From Isosphaeraceae bacterium (GTDB lineage: Bacteria > Planctomycetota > Planctomycetia > Isosphaerales > Isosphaeraceae): a stretch of DNA of 64,000 bases. The position numbers and the translations under genes are program-made. The DNA lies in the NCBI GenBank assembly GCA_026004735.1, contig BPJS01000001.1, positions 2,987,641 through 3,051,640 of the forward strand. Reading direction: 5' to 3'. Shown here piece after piece: positions 38,036-48,277 of this stretch. The notes under the pieces are model-generated. The model ran no database searches, was not told the DNA's origin, and was given only the letters and a program-made list of their open reading frames with translations. Position 1 is the first letter of the stretch. The number at the start of each line of letters is the position of its first letter.

Positions 38036-40133
38036 TAACGCCTGGCTGGTCCCCGCCCTGCCCCTGCTCGGCGCCCTCATCACCGCCATCTTCGGCAAAA
38101 CCCTGGGACGCCACGCCCACTGGCCCGTCGTCCTCGGCATCGCCTCAAGCTTCGTCGTCTCCCTCGCCCTGGCCGGCTCCCTCGGCACCCCCGCCTTCGG
38201 CCACTCCCACGAAGACCCCCACCCCACCACCACCGCCGCCGACCCCCACCACGACTCCCCCACCACCACGATCGTCTACCACTGGCTCCGCCTCGGTAAC
38301 CCCATCCCCCAGCCCGACGGCTCCCCCCGCCCCGAACTCCAGATCCCCATCGAACTCCGCGTCGACGGCCTGACCATCCTCATGCTCTCCATGGTCACCT
38401 TCGTCGCCACCCTGGTCGCCCTCTTCGCCTCCGGTTACATGAAGGGCGACCCGGCCTATCCCCGATTCTTCGCCGAAGTCGGCCTGTTTGTCTTCTGCAT
38501 GACCGGTCTGGTCCTTTCGAATAATTATGTGCTCACGTATGCATTCTGGGAGGGCGTTGGCGTCTGCTCCTACCTCCTGATCGGCTTCTGGTATCGCAAG
38601 CCCTCGGCCGCGGCCGCCGCCCAGAAGGCATTCCTGGTCAACCGCGTCGGCGACGTCGGCTTCGCCCTGGCCATCTTCTGGATGTGGGCCGTCTCCCCGG
38701 GGCACGACCTCAGCTATACCGCCCTGCTCAGCCCCCAAACCGTCGAACACCTCCAGATCCACGCGCCCGCCGCTCTGGTCGGCATCCCCCTGCTGCTCTT
38801 CTGGGCCGCCACCGCCAAGAGCGCCCAGGTCCCTCTCTACGTCTGGCTGCCCGACGCCATGGAAGGCCCCACCCCCGTCTCGGCCCTGATTCACGCCGCG
38901 ACGATGGTCACCGCCGGCGTCTACCTGATCGCCCGCTCCGCGGTGTTGGTCTTCGCCGAGCCGCTCGTCCCCGCCATCATCGCCGCCACCGGCGCCCTGA
39001 CCGCCCTGCTTGCCGCCTTCTTCGCCCTTACCCAGTTCGACCTCAAACGCATCCTGGCCTACTCGACCATCAGCCAGCTCGGCTTCATGTTCATGGCGCT
39101 CGGCTGCGGCGTCGGCGACGTCATGACCCTGGCCGTCACCGCCGCCATGTTCCACCTCTTCACCCACGCCTTCTTCAAGGCCCTGCTCTTCCTTGGCTCC
39201 GGCAGCGTCATGCACGCCATGGGCCACGTCATCGACATCCGCCGCTTCGGCGGCCTCCGCCATCGTATGCCGATCACCGCCGCCACCTTCGCCATCGGCG
39301 GCCTGGCCCTGGCCGGCATCTTCCCCCTGGCCGGCTTCTGGTCCAAGGACGAAATCCTCCTGGCCCTCCGCTCCGCTGCCGCCGCCAGCTCCGGCTCCTA
39401 CGCCTGGCTCTACCAGGCTATCTTTGCGACCGCCTTGGCCACCGCCTTCCTCACCGCCTTCTACACCGGCCGCGCCTTTTTCCTGACCTTCTGTGGTCCC
39501 GAACGCCTCCCCTCCCCCTCCGACCCTGAGGCCGACCCCGAAGAACATCACCACGACCACTCCCACGACCCCCACTTCGGCCACGAATCTCCCCCCTCGA
39601 TGACCATGCCGTTGATCGTCCTGGCCGCCTCGACGATCCTGGTCGGCCTGGCCTTCGGCCCCCTGACCGGCTGGTTCGCCGACCTCGTCAGCCGCACCCC
39701 CACCTGGTCCGCCCTCACCCCCCCCGAACACCCCCACCACGGCTTCAACCCCCTGGCCCCCGAAGTCCTCCTCGGCACTCTCGTCGGCGTCGCCGGCCTG
39801 GTCCTGGCCTGGGCCTTCTACGGCCGCCCATCCCAACTCCCCGACCGCCTGGCCAACTCCCTCCGTCCCCTCCACTCCGCCTCGTTCCACAAACTTTGGG
39901 TCGACGAGCTCTATACGGCCCTGTTCGTCCAGCCCACCCGCTTCCTCGCCGCCCTGGCCCGCTTCCTCGACGTCTACTTCATCGACGGCCTGGTCCGCCT
40001 CGTCGCCTGGATCCCCCGCGTCGTCGGCCGCGACCTGATCGCTCCCCTCCAGAACGGCCTGGTCCAGCTCTACGCCGCCCTGACCGCCGTCGGCCTCCTC
40101 GCCCTGCTCTTGCTCGCTTTCTGGCCCCGTTAA
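38028..40133 (+). CDS. nuoL: NADH-quinone oxidoreductase subunit L
   Basis: 701 residues from a GTG start with GGGAGGTG just upstream. Antiporter-like proton-pumping subunit with the motifs FWEGVGVCSYLLIGFWY, a lysine-bearing KSAQVPLYVWLPDAMEGPTPVSALIHAATMV and HAFFKALLFLGSGSV, then the long lateral helix region at the C-terminus. Two histidine-rich loops are unusual: residues about 58-85 (HSHEDPHP and DPHHD) and about 505-525 (EEHHHDHSHDPHFGHE). Confidence 0.95.
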   Translation: MVDNAWLVPALPLLGALITAIFGKTLGRHAHWPVVLGIASSFVVSLALAGSLGTPAFGHSHEDPHPTTTAADPHHDSPTTTIVYHWLRLGNPIPQPDGSPRPELQIPIELRVDGLTILMLSMVTFVATLVALFASGYMKGDPAYPRFFAEVGLFVFCMTGLVLSNNYVLTYAFWEGVGVCSYLLIGFWYRKPSAAAAAQKAFLVNRVGDVGFALAIFWMWAVSPGHDLSYTALLSPQTVEHLQIHAPAALVGIPLLLFWAATAKSAQVPLYVWLPDAMEGPTPVSALIHAATMVTAGVYLIARSAVLVFAEPLVPAIIAATGALTALLAAFFALTQFDLKRILAYSTISQLGFMFMALGCGVGDVMTLAVTAAMFHLFTHAFFKALLFLGSGSVMHAMGHVIDIRRFGGLRHRMPITAATFAIGGLALAGIFPLAGFWSKDEILLALRSAAAASSGSYAWLYQAIFATALATAFLTAFYTGRAFFLTFCGPERLPSPSDPEADPEEHHHDHSHDPHFGHESPPSMTMPLIVLAASTILVGLAFGPLTGWFADLVSRTPTWSALTPPEHPHHGFNPLAPEVLLGTLVGVAGLVLAWAFYGRPSQLPDRLANSLRPLHSASFHKLWVDELYTALFVQPTRFLAALARFLDVYFIDGLVRLVAWIPRVVGRDLIAPLQNGLVQLYAALTAVGLLALLLLAFWPR

Positions 40134-40173
40134 ACTCCAGGCCCCCTGCCACCCTCAGACCTGAGATCAACCC

Positions 40174-41970
40174 ATGTCCACTCTCCTGGCCATCACCGTC
40201 TTCCTGCCGCTGCTCGGGGCGCTGATCCTCTTCTCCACTCCCGGCCTCGACCGCCGCACCGCTCGCCAACTGGCCCTGATGATCACCCTCGGCACCCTCG
40301 CCCTAACCCTGATCCTCACCCTCGCCTTCGACCCAGCCCGATCCGGCCCCCAGTTCGCCGCCGTCGACGACCCCTCAGCTCCCGCCCCCGCCCCCAACGA
40401 CTCCTCCCACCCCGCCTACGGCTACCGCTGGCTCGACACCGGCCCCGGCTCCGGCATTCGCTTCGCCCTCGGTCTGGACGGCCTCAGCCTCGTCCTCTTC
40501 GCCCTGACCGCACTCCTGATGGTCCCCTCCGTCTTCGCCTCCTGGAACTCGATCGACGACCGCCCCGCGCTCCACTACGCCCTGATGCTCTTGCTCGAAA
40601 CCGGCTTGCTCGGCCTCTTTGCCGCCCTTGATGTCATCCTCTTCTACGTCTTCTTCGAGTTCACCCTCATCCCCCTCTTCTTCCTCATCGGCCTCTACGG
40701 CGGCCCCGAACGCCGCCGCGCCTCGGTCACGTTCTTCCTCTACACCCTGGCCGGCAGCCTGCTCACCCTTCTGGGCGTGATCGCCCTCGTCCTCGTCCAC
40801 CAGCAATTCTCCCCCAACCACACCCTGACCTTCTCCATCCCCGAACTCACCGCCGGCCTCCGCTCCCTGCCCTGGTCCGAGTGGTCCGCCCAGGCCACCT
40901 CCTCCTGGACCAGCCCCCAGGCCCTCATCTTCCTCCTACTCTTCGCCGGCTTCGCCATCAAGGTCCCCATCTTCCCCTTCCACACCTGGCTTCCCCTGGC
41001 CCACGTCGAAGCCCCCACCGCCGGCTCGATCCTCTTGGCCGGCGTCCTCCTCAAAGTCGGCGGCTACGGCTTCCTCCGCTTCAACCTCGCCATGACCCCC
41101 CATGGCGCCGCCTTCTTCGTCCCCCTGCTGGCCACCCTCTCGGTCCTCGGCATCCTCCACGGGGCCCTGACTGCTCTGGCCCAGTCCGACGTCAAACGCC
41201 TGGTCGCCTACAGCTCCGTCAGCCACATGGGCTTCGTCACCCTCGGCCTCTTCACCCTCTCCCAAGTCGGCCTCGAGGCCGCCACCATCCAGATGATCAA
41301 CCACGGCCTCACCACCGGCGCCCTCTTCGCCTGCATCGGCATCCTCTACGAACGCTACCACACCCGCGATATGGCCCAACTCGGCGGCCTCTGGAGCCGC
41401 CTCCCCCTCTTCGCCTTCTTCCTGATCCTCGCCTGCCTCGGTTCGGCCGCCGTCCCCGGCCTCAACGGCTTCGTCGGCGAATTCCCCATCCTCCTGGCTC
41501 AATTCGCCCGCGACCCCGTCTACGCCATCCTCGCCTCCCTGGGCATGATCCTCGGCGCCTACTACCTCCTGATGATGATCCGCCGCCTCCTCTTCGGTCC
41601 CCTCCGCGAGCCTTCCGACCACTCTAGCCCCAGCCCCAACCACACCCCGGCCCTCGACCATCACCATCACCACCACGACCACCAGCCTACGTCCTCTTCC
41701 ATCCCACCGCTGGGCTGGCACGAAATCGCCGGCCTGGTCCCACTCATGATCGGCATCGTCGCCATCGGCCTCTTCCCCCAACCGATCTTCGACCGCATCA
41801 GCCCCTCCCTCCGCGAGATCGCCACCGGCTTCGCCAACCCCTCCCTTTCAACTCCCTCATCAACGGCCTTGACCTCCCCAACTCCACCCCCAGCCCTGTC
41901 CCGGCCTTCAACGACCACCAGCCAAACCCCCTCGTCCATCACCCTCGCCGTCCAGGATCCCCGTCGATGA
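40174..41970 (+). CDS. nuoM: NADH-quinone oxidoreductase subunit M
   Basis: 598 residues, antiporter-like membrane subunit. The motif FEFTLIPLFFLIGLYGG carries the glutamate of helix 5, and IKVPIFPFHTWLPLAHVEAPTAGSILLAGVLLKVGGYG carries the key lysine and the discontinuous helix. A histidine cluster (six in a row, about residues 495-501) lies in a polar loop before the last helix, and the C-terminus has a Ser/Thr/Pro-rich extension of about 55 residues. ATGA overlap with nuoN. Confidence 0.95.
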   Translation: MSTLLAITVFLPLLGALILFSTPGLDRRTARQLALMITLGTLALTLILTLAFDPARSGPQFAAVDDPSAPAPAPNDSSHPAYGYRWLDTGPGSGIRFALGLDGLSLVLFALTALLMVPSVFASWNSIDDRPALHYALMLLLETGLLGLFAALDVILFYVFFEFTLIPLFFLIGLYGGPERRRASVTFFLYTLAGSLLTLLGVIALVLVHQQFSPNHTLTFSIPELTAGLRSLPWSEWSAQATSSWTSPQALIFLLLFAGFAIKVPIFPFHTWLPLAHVEAPTAGSILLAGVLLKVGGYGFLRFNLAMTPHGAAFFVPLLATLSVLGILHGALTALAQSDVKRLVAYSSVSHMGFVTLGLFTLSQVGLEAATIQMINHGLTTGALFACIGILYERYHTRDMAQLGGLWSRLPLFAFFLILACLGSAAVPGLNGFVGEFPILLAQFARDPVYAILASLGMILGAYYLLMMIRRLLFGPLREPSDHSSPSPNHTPALDHHHHHHDHQPTSSSIPPLGWHEIAGLVPLMIGIVAIGLFPQPIFDRISPSLREIATGFANPSLSTPSSTALTSPTPPPALSRPSTTTSQTPSSITLAVQDPRR

Positions 41971-43580
41971 CCCCCGCAGAATTTCTCACCATCTCCCGCC
42001 AGACCTTCCTCGCCCTGGCCCCCGAAATCCTGCTGCTCATCGCCGCCATCGTCATGATGACCAGCGGTGCCTTCGTCCGCCGCAGCCGCGACCTCTGGGC
42101 CGCTCTCGCCGCCACCGCCCTCATCGCCGCCATCGCCCTGCTCTGCCTCAGCCCTGCCGGCTCACCTCCTCCCTACGCCTCCGTCATCGCCAACGACGCC
42201 CTGGCCGCCTGGTCCCGACTCGGTCTGCTCCTGACCGGCCTGATCCTCATCGCCCTGGCCCACAACCAGGTCGACGACCACCGCGCCCCCGAATTCTTCG
42301 GCGCCCTGCTGATCGTCTTCGCCGGCGCCGCCTGCGTCACCGCCGCCAACGAACTGATCTTCCTGTTCGTCGGTCTCGAACTGGTCAGCATCCCCACCTA
42401 CCTGCTCCTCTACCTCCCGCGCCGCAACCCCACCACCCAGGAAGCCGTTACCAAATATTTCTATCTGAGCATCTTCTCATCCGCCTTGCTCCTCTTCGGC
42501 CTCGCCTACCTCTACGGCCTGACCGGCCTGAGCAACCTCAAAGCCCTCGCCTACCTGATCCATTGGAACAACGCTGCCCTCCAACTCCCCCAGCCCACCT
42601 TCGCCGTCATCGCCCTGGTCTTCATCCTGGCCGGTCTCGGCTTCCGCGTCGCCGCCGTCCCCTTCCACTTCTACGCCCCCGACGTCTACCAGGGCTCCCC
42701 CACCGTCCTGGCCGCCCTCCTGGCCTGGGTCCCCAAGGCCATCGGCTTCGTCGCCCTGGTGCGCGTCCTGGCCGCCACCTTCGGCTGGCAGCCCGTCGCC
42801 GCCGAAGTCTCCGGCCTCTCGTCCATCTCCGACCGCGCCACCCTCCTGACCGCCATCCTCGCCATCGCCACCATGACCCTCGGCAACACCGTCGCCCTGG
42901 CCCAGGACAACCTCAAACGCCTCCTGGCCTACTCCTCCATCGCCCACGCCGGCTACCTTCTGATCGGCCTGGCCGCCGCCTTCCGCAACGGTCCCGAAGC
43001 CTCCCAGGCCGTCCTCGGCGCCGACGGAATCATCTTCTACCTGGCCACCTACGCCCTCATGACCCTCGGCGCCTTCGGCGTCATCCTCGCCCTCGATGCG
43101 CCCTCCCGACCCGTCGAACGCGTCGACGACCTCGCCGGCCTTGCCCGAACCCAACCCTGGGCCACCCTGGCCCTGACCCTCTGCCTGCTCAGCCTCGCCG
43201 GCATCCCTCCCCTGGCAGGCTTCTGGGGCAAACTCCGCATCTTCCAATCCGCCCTCGAGGTCGCTCGCGGCCCCGATCGCTCCCTCTTCCTCATCCTCGC
43301 CACCGCCGGCGCCCTCAACGCCGCCATCGCCGCCTACTACTACCTCCGACTCATCGTCCTCATGATCTTCCGCGACCCGATCACCACCGACTCGCCTCCC
43401 CACCACGCCCCCTGGCCCACCATCCTCGCCATCGGCGCCTGCGCCAGCCTCTCCCTGCTGCTCGGAATCCTCCCCGCCCCGCTGGCAACCGTCAGCCGCC
43501 AGGCCGCTCGCTCCGCCCTCGAGCTGCCCCCACCCCCGGCGCCCACCCCCGCCCAGATCGCCCACGCCACCGCCAACTAA
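41967..43580 (+). CDS. nuoN: NADH-quinone oxidoreductase subunit N
   Basis: 537 residues, third antiporter-like subunit and last gene of the operon. Landmarks are FVGLELVSIPTYLLLYLPRRN with the helix-5 glutamate, FRVAAVPFHFYAPDVYQGSPTVLAALLAWVPKAIGF, and LKRLLAYSSIAHAGYLLIGLAA. Start overlaps the nuoM stop (ATGA). A possible bidirectional hairpin follows 20 nt downstream. Confidence 0.95.
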   Translation: MTPAEFLTISRQTFLALAPEILLLIAAIVMMTSGAFVRRSRDLWAALAATALIAAIALLCLSPAGSPPPYASVIANDALAAWSRLGLLLTGLILIALAHNQVDDHRAPEFFGALLIVFAGAACVTAANELIFLFVGLELVSIPTYLLLYLPRRNPTTQEAVTKYFYLSIFSSALLLFGLAYLYGLTGLSNLKALAYLIHWNNAALQLPQPTFAVIALVFILAGLGFRVAAVPFHFYAPDVYQGSPTVLAALLAWVPKAIGFVALVRVLAATFGWQPVAAEVSGLSSISDRATLLTAILAIATMTLGNTVALAQDNLKRLLAYSSIAHAGYLLIGLAAAFRNGPEASQAVLGADGIIFYLATYALMTLGAFGVILALDAPSRPVERVDDLAGLARTQPWATLALTLCLLSLAGIPPLAGFWGKLRIFQSALEVARGPDRSLFLILATAGALNAAIAAYYYLRLIVLMIFRDPITTDSPPHHAPWPTILAIGACASLSLLLGILPAPLATVSRQAARSALELPPPPAPTPAQIAHATAN

Positions 43581-43600
43581 ACCACCCCATCGCCTCCGTC

Positions 43601-43636
43601 CCTCTGGGCTGCTCCGCCAATACCCCGGCCCAGAGG
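43601..43636. terminator. Hairpin between convergent nuoN and the TPR protein gene
   Basis: A perfect 9-bp inverted repeat (43601-43609 with 43628-43636) with an 18-nt loop lies in the 117-nt gap between two converging genes. It could end transcription from both sides. No T-tract is present on either strand. Confidence 0.45.
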
Positions 43637-43697
43637 ACCACCCCGACGACTCACGCCACCGCCGAGCCGCCTCTCCTGACCCACTTCCCCCTCCATC

Positions 43698-46668
43698 TCA
43701 ATTTCCCGCTCGCCGGAACGTCAGGCCCGGATCATCGTCCGGCGCACCCAGCAGCCGGAACCGAAACGCATCAAGGCCCGTCCACGTCACCCGCCCAACC
43801 AGCGCCCCCTGCGCCGCCGAATTGAGCGTCAGCACCCCCTTGGCATCCGCCGCGCTGCCCTCAATGATCGTCGGCTCCTGACCCGCTCGCTCCACCGTCC
43901 AGCGAAACCGATCCCCCTCCAAAAACGCCAGCCGGATCGTCGTCTCCGGGTCAGGTTTCGCCTCCCACAGCCCGGAACCCAACAGCGCCACACCCACCGC
44001 CTCTCCAGCCCTGGCCGGCTCGTTCAGCGGCGGCAAATCCCCCAGCGGGTCCGCCGCCGGCGTCCCTTCCGCCTCCGCCCGCCCCTCCTGGCCCTCCACC
44101 GGCAACGCATCGACCACAATCTTCGGCTTCGCCTGACCCTCCAGCCCCGCCAGCAACTGCGCTGCCAGCTTGTCCTTCGGCTCCAACCGCACCACCGCCT
44201 TCAACTCGGCAATCGCCGCCTCCTTGTGCCCCTGCGTCAAGTAGTGATATGCACATACAAAATGCGGCGCCGCCTCCTTCGCATGTTGATCCCGGTACGC
44301 CTCCAACGCTCGGATCTGGCCCGTGTACACCGTCACGTCCGGATACAGACTGATCAGCGTTGGCCAATCCCACCCCGGCCCCACCGCCAAAACCGCATAC
44401 AACGTCGCCGCCGCCTCGTTGTACCGCCCCAACGCAAACTGACACAACGCCCGAAACTCATGGATCGTCGCATCGTTCGGCTGCGTCGCCAACGCCCGGT
44501 CCGCCAACGCCAACGCCTGCTCATACCGCCCCTGCTTGAACGCCACCCGCGCTTGCTCAAACTGCTCCACCGCCGCATCATCGACCCCATCATCCCCATT
44601 CCCCGCCACCTCCGGCGCCGCCGTATTGAGCGGTCGGGTATAGTCATAAACAACCGTTCCCTCAACAACCTGCCCCAGCGCATCGACCAGCGGCCCATAC
44701 GCCAGCACTTGCCCCGGCGCCGCCACCACCACCGGCGACGCATAAATCGCATACGGATTCACAAACGTCGTATATCCCCACGTATAACACGGCGACCCAA
44801 ACAGCCACGACGTCAAACCCCACCCCAGTCCCGTACCAATCCCCCACCCCAACCCCACGCTCAACCCCGACCCAAAACCCCACCCCGGCCAGCCCCAACC
44901 ACCCCATCCAATCAGCCCCGGCGCAAACCCCCACCCCCACCCCGGCGCAAACCCCCACCCCCAGTTGTTCCACGAACCCGCCCAATACCCATCGCGAAAC
45001 CCAGCCCAGTAGCCTCTCACCCAGCCGCGATGACGATCCCGGCCCGGCCTCTGACCTCCCCAAGAACCTCCCCCGCCCGGCTGCCCTCGCCAACCCGGCC
45101 CCCCACCAACTCCCCCCAACCCTCCACCGCCTCGGCTCCCTCCAGGTCCATCACCCGGCCGACCACCCAACCCCGCTCCCCCTCCCCCAACTCCACCAGG
45201 CCCCGGCCGCCCCACCCCACCAGGACCAGTCACCCGCCCCGACCCGCCTCCCTGACCCGGCCGCTGCACCTCCGGCCGATTCCCGCCCGGCCGCTGTCCA
45301 TTGTTGGGCCGATCCGCCGGCCCAGCCCCCGGCTCCACGGGACGATTCGGCGCCCCCGGGCGCTCCAGACCTGGCCGATTCCCACCCGGCCGCTGCACCT
45401 CCGGCCGATTCCCGCCGGGCCGCTGTCCATTGTTGGGCCGATCCGCCGGCCCAGCCCCCGGCTCCACGGGACGATTCGGCGCCCCCGGGCGCTCCAGACC
45501 TGGCCGATTCCCGCCCGGCCGCTGCACCTCCGGCCGATTCCCGCCCGGCCGCGGTCCAATGTTGGGACGATCCGCCGGCGTGCGCGCCGGCGCATCGGGT
45601 CGATTCACGCCGCCCGGATTGTCGACTCCCGGTCGAGGACCCGCGACCACCCCGGGCTGCGTCCCCGGTCGTGGCGAACCGCCGGTCGGACCACGCCCAG
45701 AATTGCCACCCTGCGCGGGTCGACTCGCTGACCCAGCGCCGACCAGCCGGTTCGAAAACGGCGGTCGATATGCCGCCCGGCCGTCAATCGCCGGCCGAGA
45801 CCCCAGCGCCAGCCCCGGCCGCCCCGGCGCTCCGGTCGTTCCACCGCCGGCTAGCCCCGAAGACGCTCCCGCTCCCCCTCGACCCCCCTCCACGGCTCCC
45901 AACCCAGCCGCTGCCGATCCACTGCCCGGCCGCGGTCCTCGCCCTCCCACTCCCGGACCCGCCGGCGCTGGACGTCCACCTCCAACCGCCCCACTCTGCG
46001 TGGCCCCCACAGCCGGCCGGTTCGCTCCGACCCCGGATAATCCCGACCCAGCCACCGCCCCCACCCCAGGCCGACCCACTACCCCTAATCCCACCTCCCG
46101 ACCCGGTTGCGCTGCTGCCCCCGCACTGCCACGCGCTGGCAACCCCGTCACCACTGGCCGCGACGCACCCACAGCCCCCCCAACGGAGCCTTCCCCCACC
46201 CCGCCCGCTCCGATTCCCCGAACCGGCCGCCCCACGCCTCCCAAGGCCCCCGCCTGCGGCCTCCCACCCATCACGACCGGCGCCCCCCCCTCCTCCCTGA
46301 ACCGCTCCTGCTCTCCCCACTCCCCCCATCGGCATGCCACCGCCGCGCATGGCTCCGCCCATTGGCATCCCACCGCCGCGCATGGCTCCGCCCATTGGCA
46401 TCCCGCCGCCGCGCATGGCTCCGCCCATCGGCATGCCACCGCCGCGCATGGCTCCGCCCATTGGCATCCCGCCGCCGCGCATGGCTCCGCCCATTGGCAT
46501 GCCACCGCCGCGCATGGCTCCGCCCATTGGCATGCCACCGCCGCGCATGGCTCCGCCCTGAGGACCACCTCCTCCGCCGCGCTGGGCGTAGGCCGGATCC
46601 GGTCCCAACGCCAAACCCAGCGCGACCATTGTCGTCATGAGCCTGCGGTGCCACATGGAGCCGATCAT
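43698..46668 (-). CDS. Exported Gly/Pro-repeat protein with C-terminal TPRs, frame interrupted at a C8 run
   Basis: About 989 residues if one base is removed from the run of eight at 46283-46290. Start 46668 has GAGGGGAAGG upstream and gives a signal peptide ending AYAQ. Then come seven 11-residue units (GGAMRGGGMPM), a long Gly/Arg/Pro region including a 43-residue repeat (RPGGNRPEVQ, RPGGNRPGLE units), a Trp/Gly-rich hydrophobic stretch (GWGFAPGWGWGFAPG), and TPR-like helices (EQARVAFKQGRYEQALALADRAL). The end is a beta-rich domain (GLWEAKPDPETTIRLAFLEGDRFRWTV). The signal peptide and the TPR part are in different frames. No family for the whole; a surface-exposed protein is inferred. Confidence 0.7.
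45291..45560 (-). repeat. 129-bp tandem repeat (two full copies plus part of a third)
   Basis: The 43-residue unit RPGGNRPEVQ...ADRPNNGQ is encoded twice in nearly identical DNA, with a third partial copy at the low-coordinate end. It lies inside the Gly/Pro region of the TPR protein gene and shows almost no third-position drift, which points to recent duplication or conversion. Confidence 0.7.
46331..46560 (-). repeat. 33-bp tandem repeat, seven copies
   Basis: Seven head-to-tail 33-bp units encode GGAMRGGGMPM near the N-terminus of the TPR protein. Copies differ only at one or two positions (ATG/ATC in GMP versus GMA-type codons on the other strand). The unit length is a multiple of three, so copy-number change would keep the frame. 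Confidence 0.85.
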
Positions 46669-47388
46669 CGTAGCCTTCCCCTCAAGGCGCATCCCGGCGC
46701 AGGGCGAAACGGTTACCTCCTAGTCCATCAGGCCCGTCGAACACATTCTCAATTCTTGGCGCTAGGGCAAGAAGCCTCGCCAACCCATTTCTGCACGATC
46801 CATGCCACACACCCCACAAATCGCGTCCTGCGATCTCTGACGGCCTGATCCCCCAGTCCCCCCTCACCAACTGCGTCACACCAGGACGCCTCCGGTGCCC
46901 TCATTCCTGAGCCTCCGCTTCAAGCCGTTCCATCCCTACCAACCCGACCGCCATCATTCAGCCTCCCCAAGCCCGAGCCTCATACCGCCCCGCGAACCCC
47001 AACCTCTCTATCCTCCTTGTCATTTGCCCCTACGCGCAGAAAAACCGCGCGATGGTCTTCACGGGGCCGTCGGCGACCTCCTCCCGCCCATCAGGAATCA
47101 GATCCATCCTCACCAGCGAATCCACGGCGACGCAAGGAATCAAACCGATCGGCCAAGCCCTGGCCAACCTGTCCGCCTCCCCGACCACGCGCCCGCCGCC
47201 GTCGCCGCCCTTCATACGACCCGCCCAGACGCCTCCCCTATCTCGAATCGGCAGCCTCGCTCAATCCCCGACGATCCCCCACCGTTTTCGGCCGCTCCTG
47301 ATCGCTCGCCAACGCCGCAGCCGCGACCACTCAGCCCTCGAATCGCGGTACCATGCGGTGGTTCACGTTTCTTTTGGAGGTGTCCCGC
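46669..47388. other. Intergenic region between divergent genes
   Basis: About 720 nt between the TPR protein gene (-) and the DUF1559 gene (+), holding both promoters. The only noteworthy open frame is on the minus strand at 47030-47215: its last 35 codons (GLIPCVAVDSLVRMDLIP, then EEVADGPVKTIARFFCA) have protein-like composition and mixed codon use. It may be a small gene or the tail of a lost one. No ribosome binding site or family was recognised. Confidence 0.35.
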
Positions 47389-48270
47389 GTGATCTCCCTC
47401 CGTGCTCCTCGACCGGGCGTGACAATTATCGAACTGATCGTCGCCCTGGGCGTTGTTCTGATCGTGCTGCTGGGCGTGCTGGCCTGGCTGCCGGCCGCCC
47501 GCGAACAAGGCCGCCGAACCTCCTGCCTCCGCAACCTGCAACAGATCGGCGTGGGTCTGGCCCTCTTCGACACCGTCACCGGCCGCCTTCCCCGGGTCCC
47601 CAACGATCGAGCCGGCACGGCTCCCCTGCCCGCCATCCTCGCCCAACTCGGTCTGACCGAGTTCGCCGCGATCGACGCCTCCGCGCCCCGCTCCGCCCAG
47701 ACCCCCATCCCTCCGCCGGCTCCCCGCATGATGCTCGATCTGATCTGCCCAGCCGACACGGCCGCCTCCACCCGCGGCTTCGTCGCTCCGGTCAGCTATC
47801 GCGCCAACACCGGCGAGACAGTCCACGGCGGCGACGGCCCCTTCGCTCCCGGACGCACCCTCTCCCTGGCCCAGGTCAACAGCGCCGATGGCACCGAGTT
47901 CACCATCGGCTTCGCCGAACGCCTCGTCGGCACCAACTCCCCCACTCCCGACCCCGCCAATTACACCCTCGTCGCCGACCAACTCGCCTCAGGCTGCGGT
48001 CCCTCCAACGACTGGCACGGCGACGCCGGCTCCGACTGGTCGGCTCTCGGCTGGGTCTCCACCCTCTACAACCACGCCCTCCGCCCGAACCAGTCTCCAT
48101 CCTGCATCGCTGCCGACGGCCACTCGGCCCGCATTGGCTCCAGCTCCGCCCATCCCGACGGTGTTCACGTTCTCTGGCTCGACGGCCGCGCCGGCCCAAT
48201 CCGCTCCTCGATCGACCAGGCCGTCTGGCAAAGCCTCGCCACCGTCGGCTCCCCAGCACCGACCCCCTGA
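47389..48270 (+). CDS. DUF1559 protein with prepilin-type N-terminus
   Basis: 293 residues from GTG 47389, which has GGAGG 8 nt upstream (an ATG at 47353 lacks one). The prepilin-like motif is RPG/VTIIELIVALGVVLIVLLGVL, with Gly at -1 and Glu at +5, followed by the typical AAREQGRRTSCLRNLQQIGVGLALF. The C-terminal part contains the DUF1559 marks NTNxG-like YRANTGETVHGGDGPF, FTIGFAERL, and HPDGVHVLWLDGRAG, here HPDGVHV instead of HPGGVNV. These proteins are abundant in planctomycetes and are thought to be pseudopilin-like surface proteins. It is 7 nt upstream of the HAD gene. Confidence 0.85.
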   Translation: MISLRAPRPGVTIIELIVALGVVLIVLLGVLAWLPAAREQGRRTSCLRNLQQIGVGLALFDTVTGRLPRVPNDRAGTAPLPAILAQLGLTEFAAIDASAPRSAQTPIPPPAPRMMLDLICPADTAASTRGFVAPVSYRANTGETVHGGDGPFAPGRTLSLAQVNSADGTEFTIGFAERLVGTNSPTPDPANYTLVADQLASGCGPSNDWHGDAGSDWSALGWVSTLYNHALRPNQSPSCIAADGHSARIGSSSAHPDGVHVLWLDGRAGPIRSSIDQAVWQSLATVGSPAPTP

Positions 48271-48277
48271 CCCCACC

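Noticed and set aside
46331..46560. CRISPR-like array
   Set aside because: The 33-bp units are contiguous with no spacers and encode a Gly/Met-rich protein repeat in frame.
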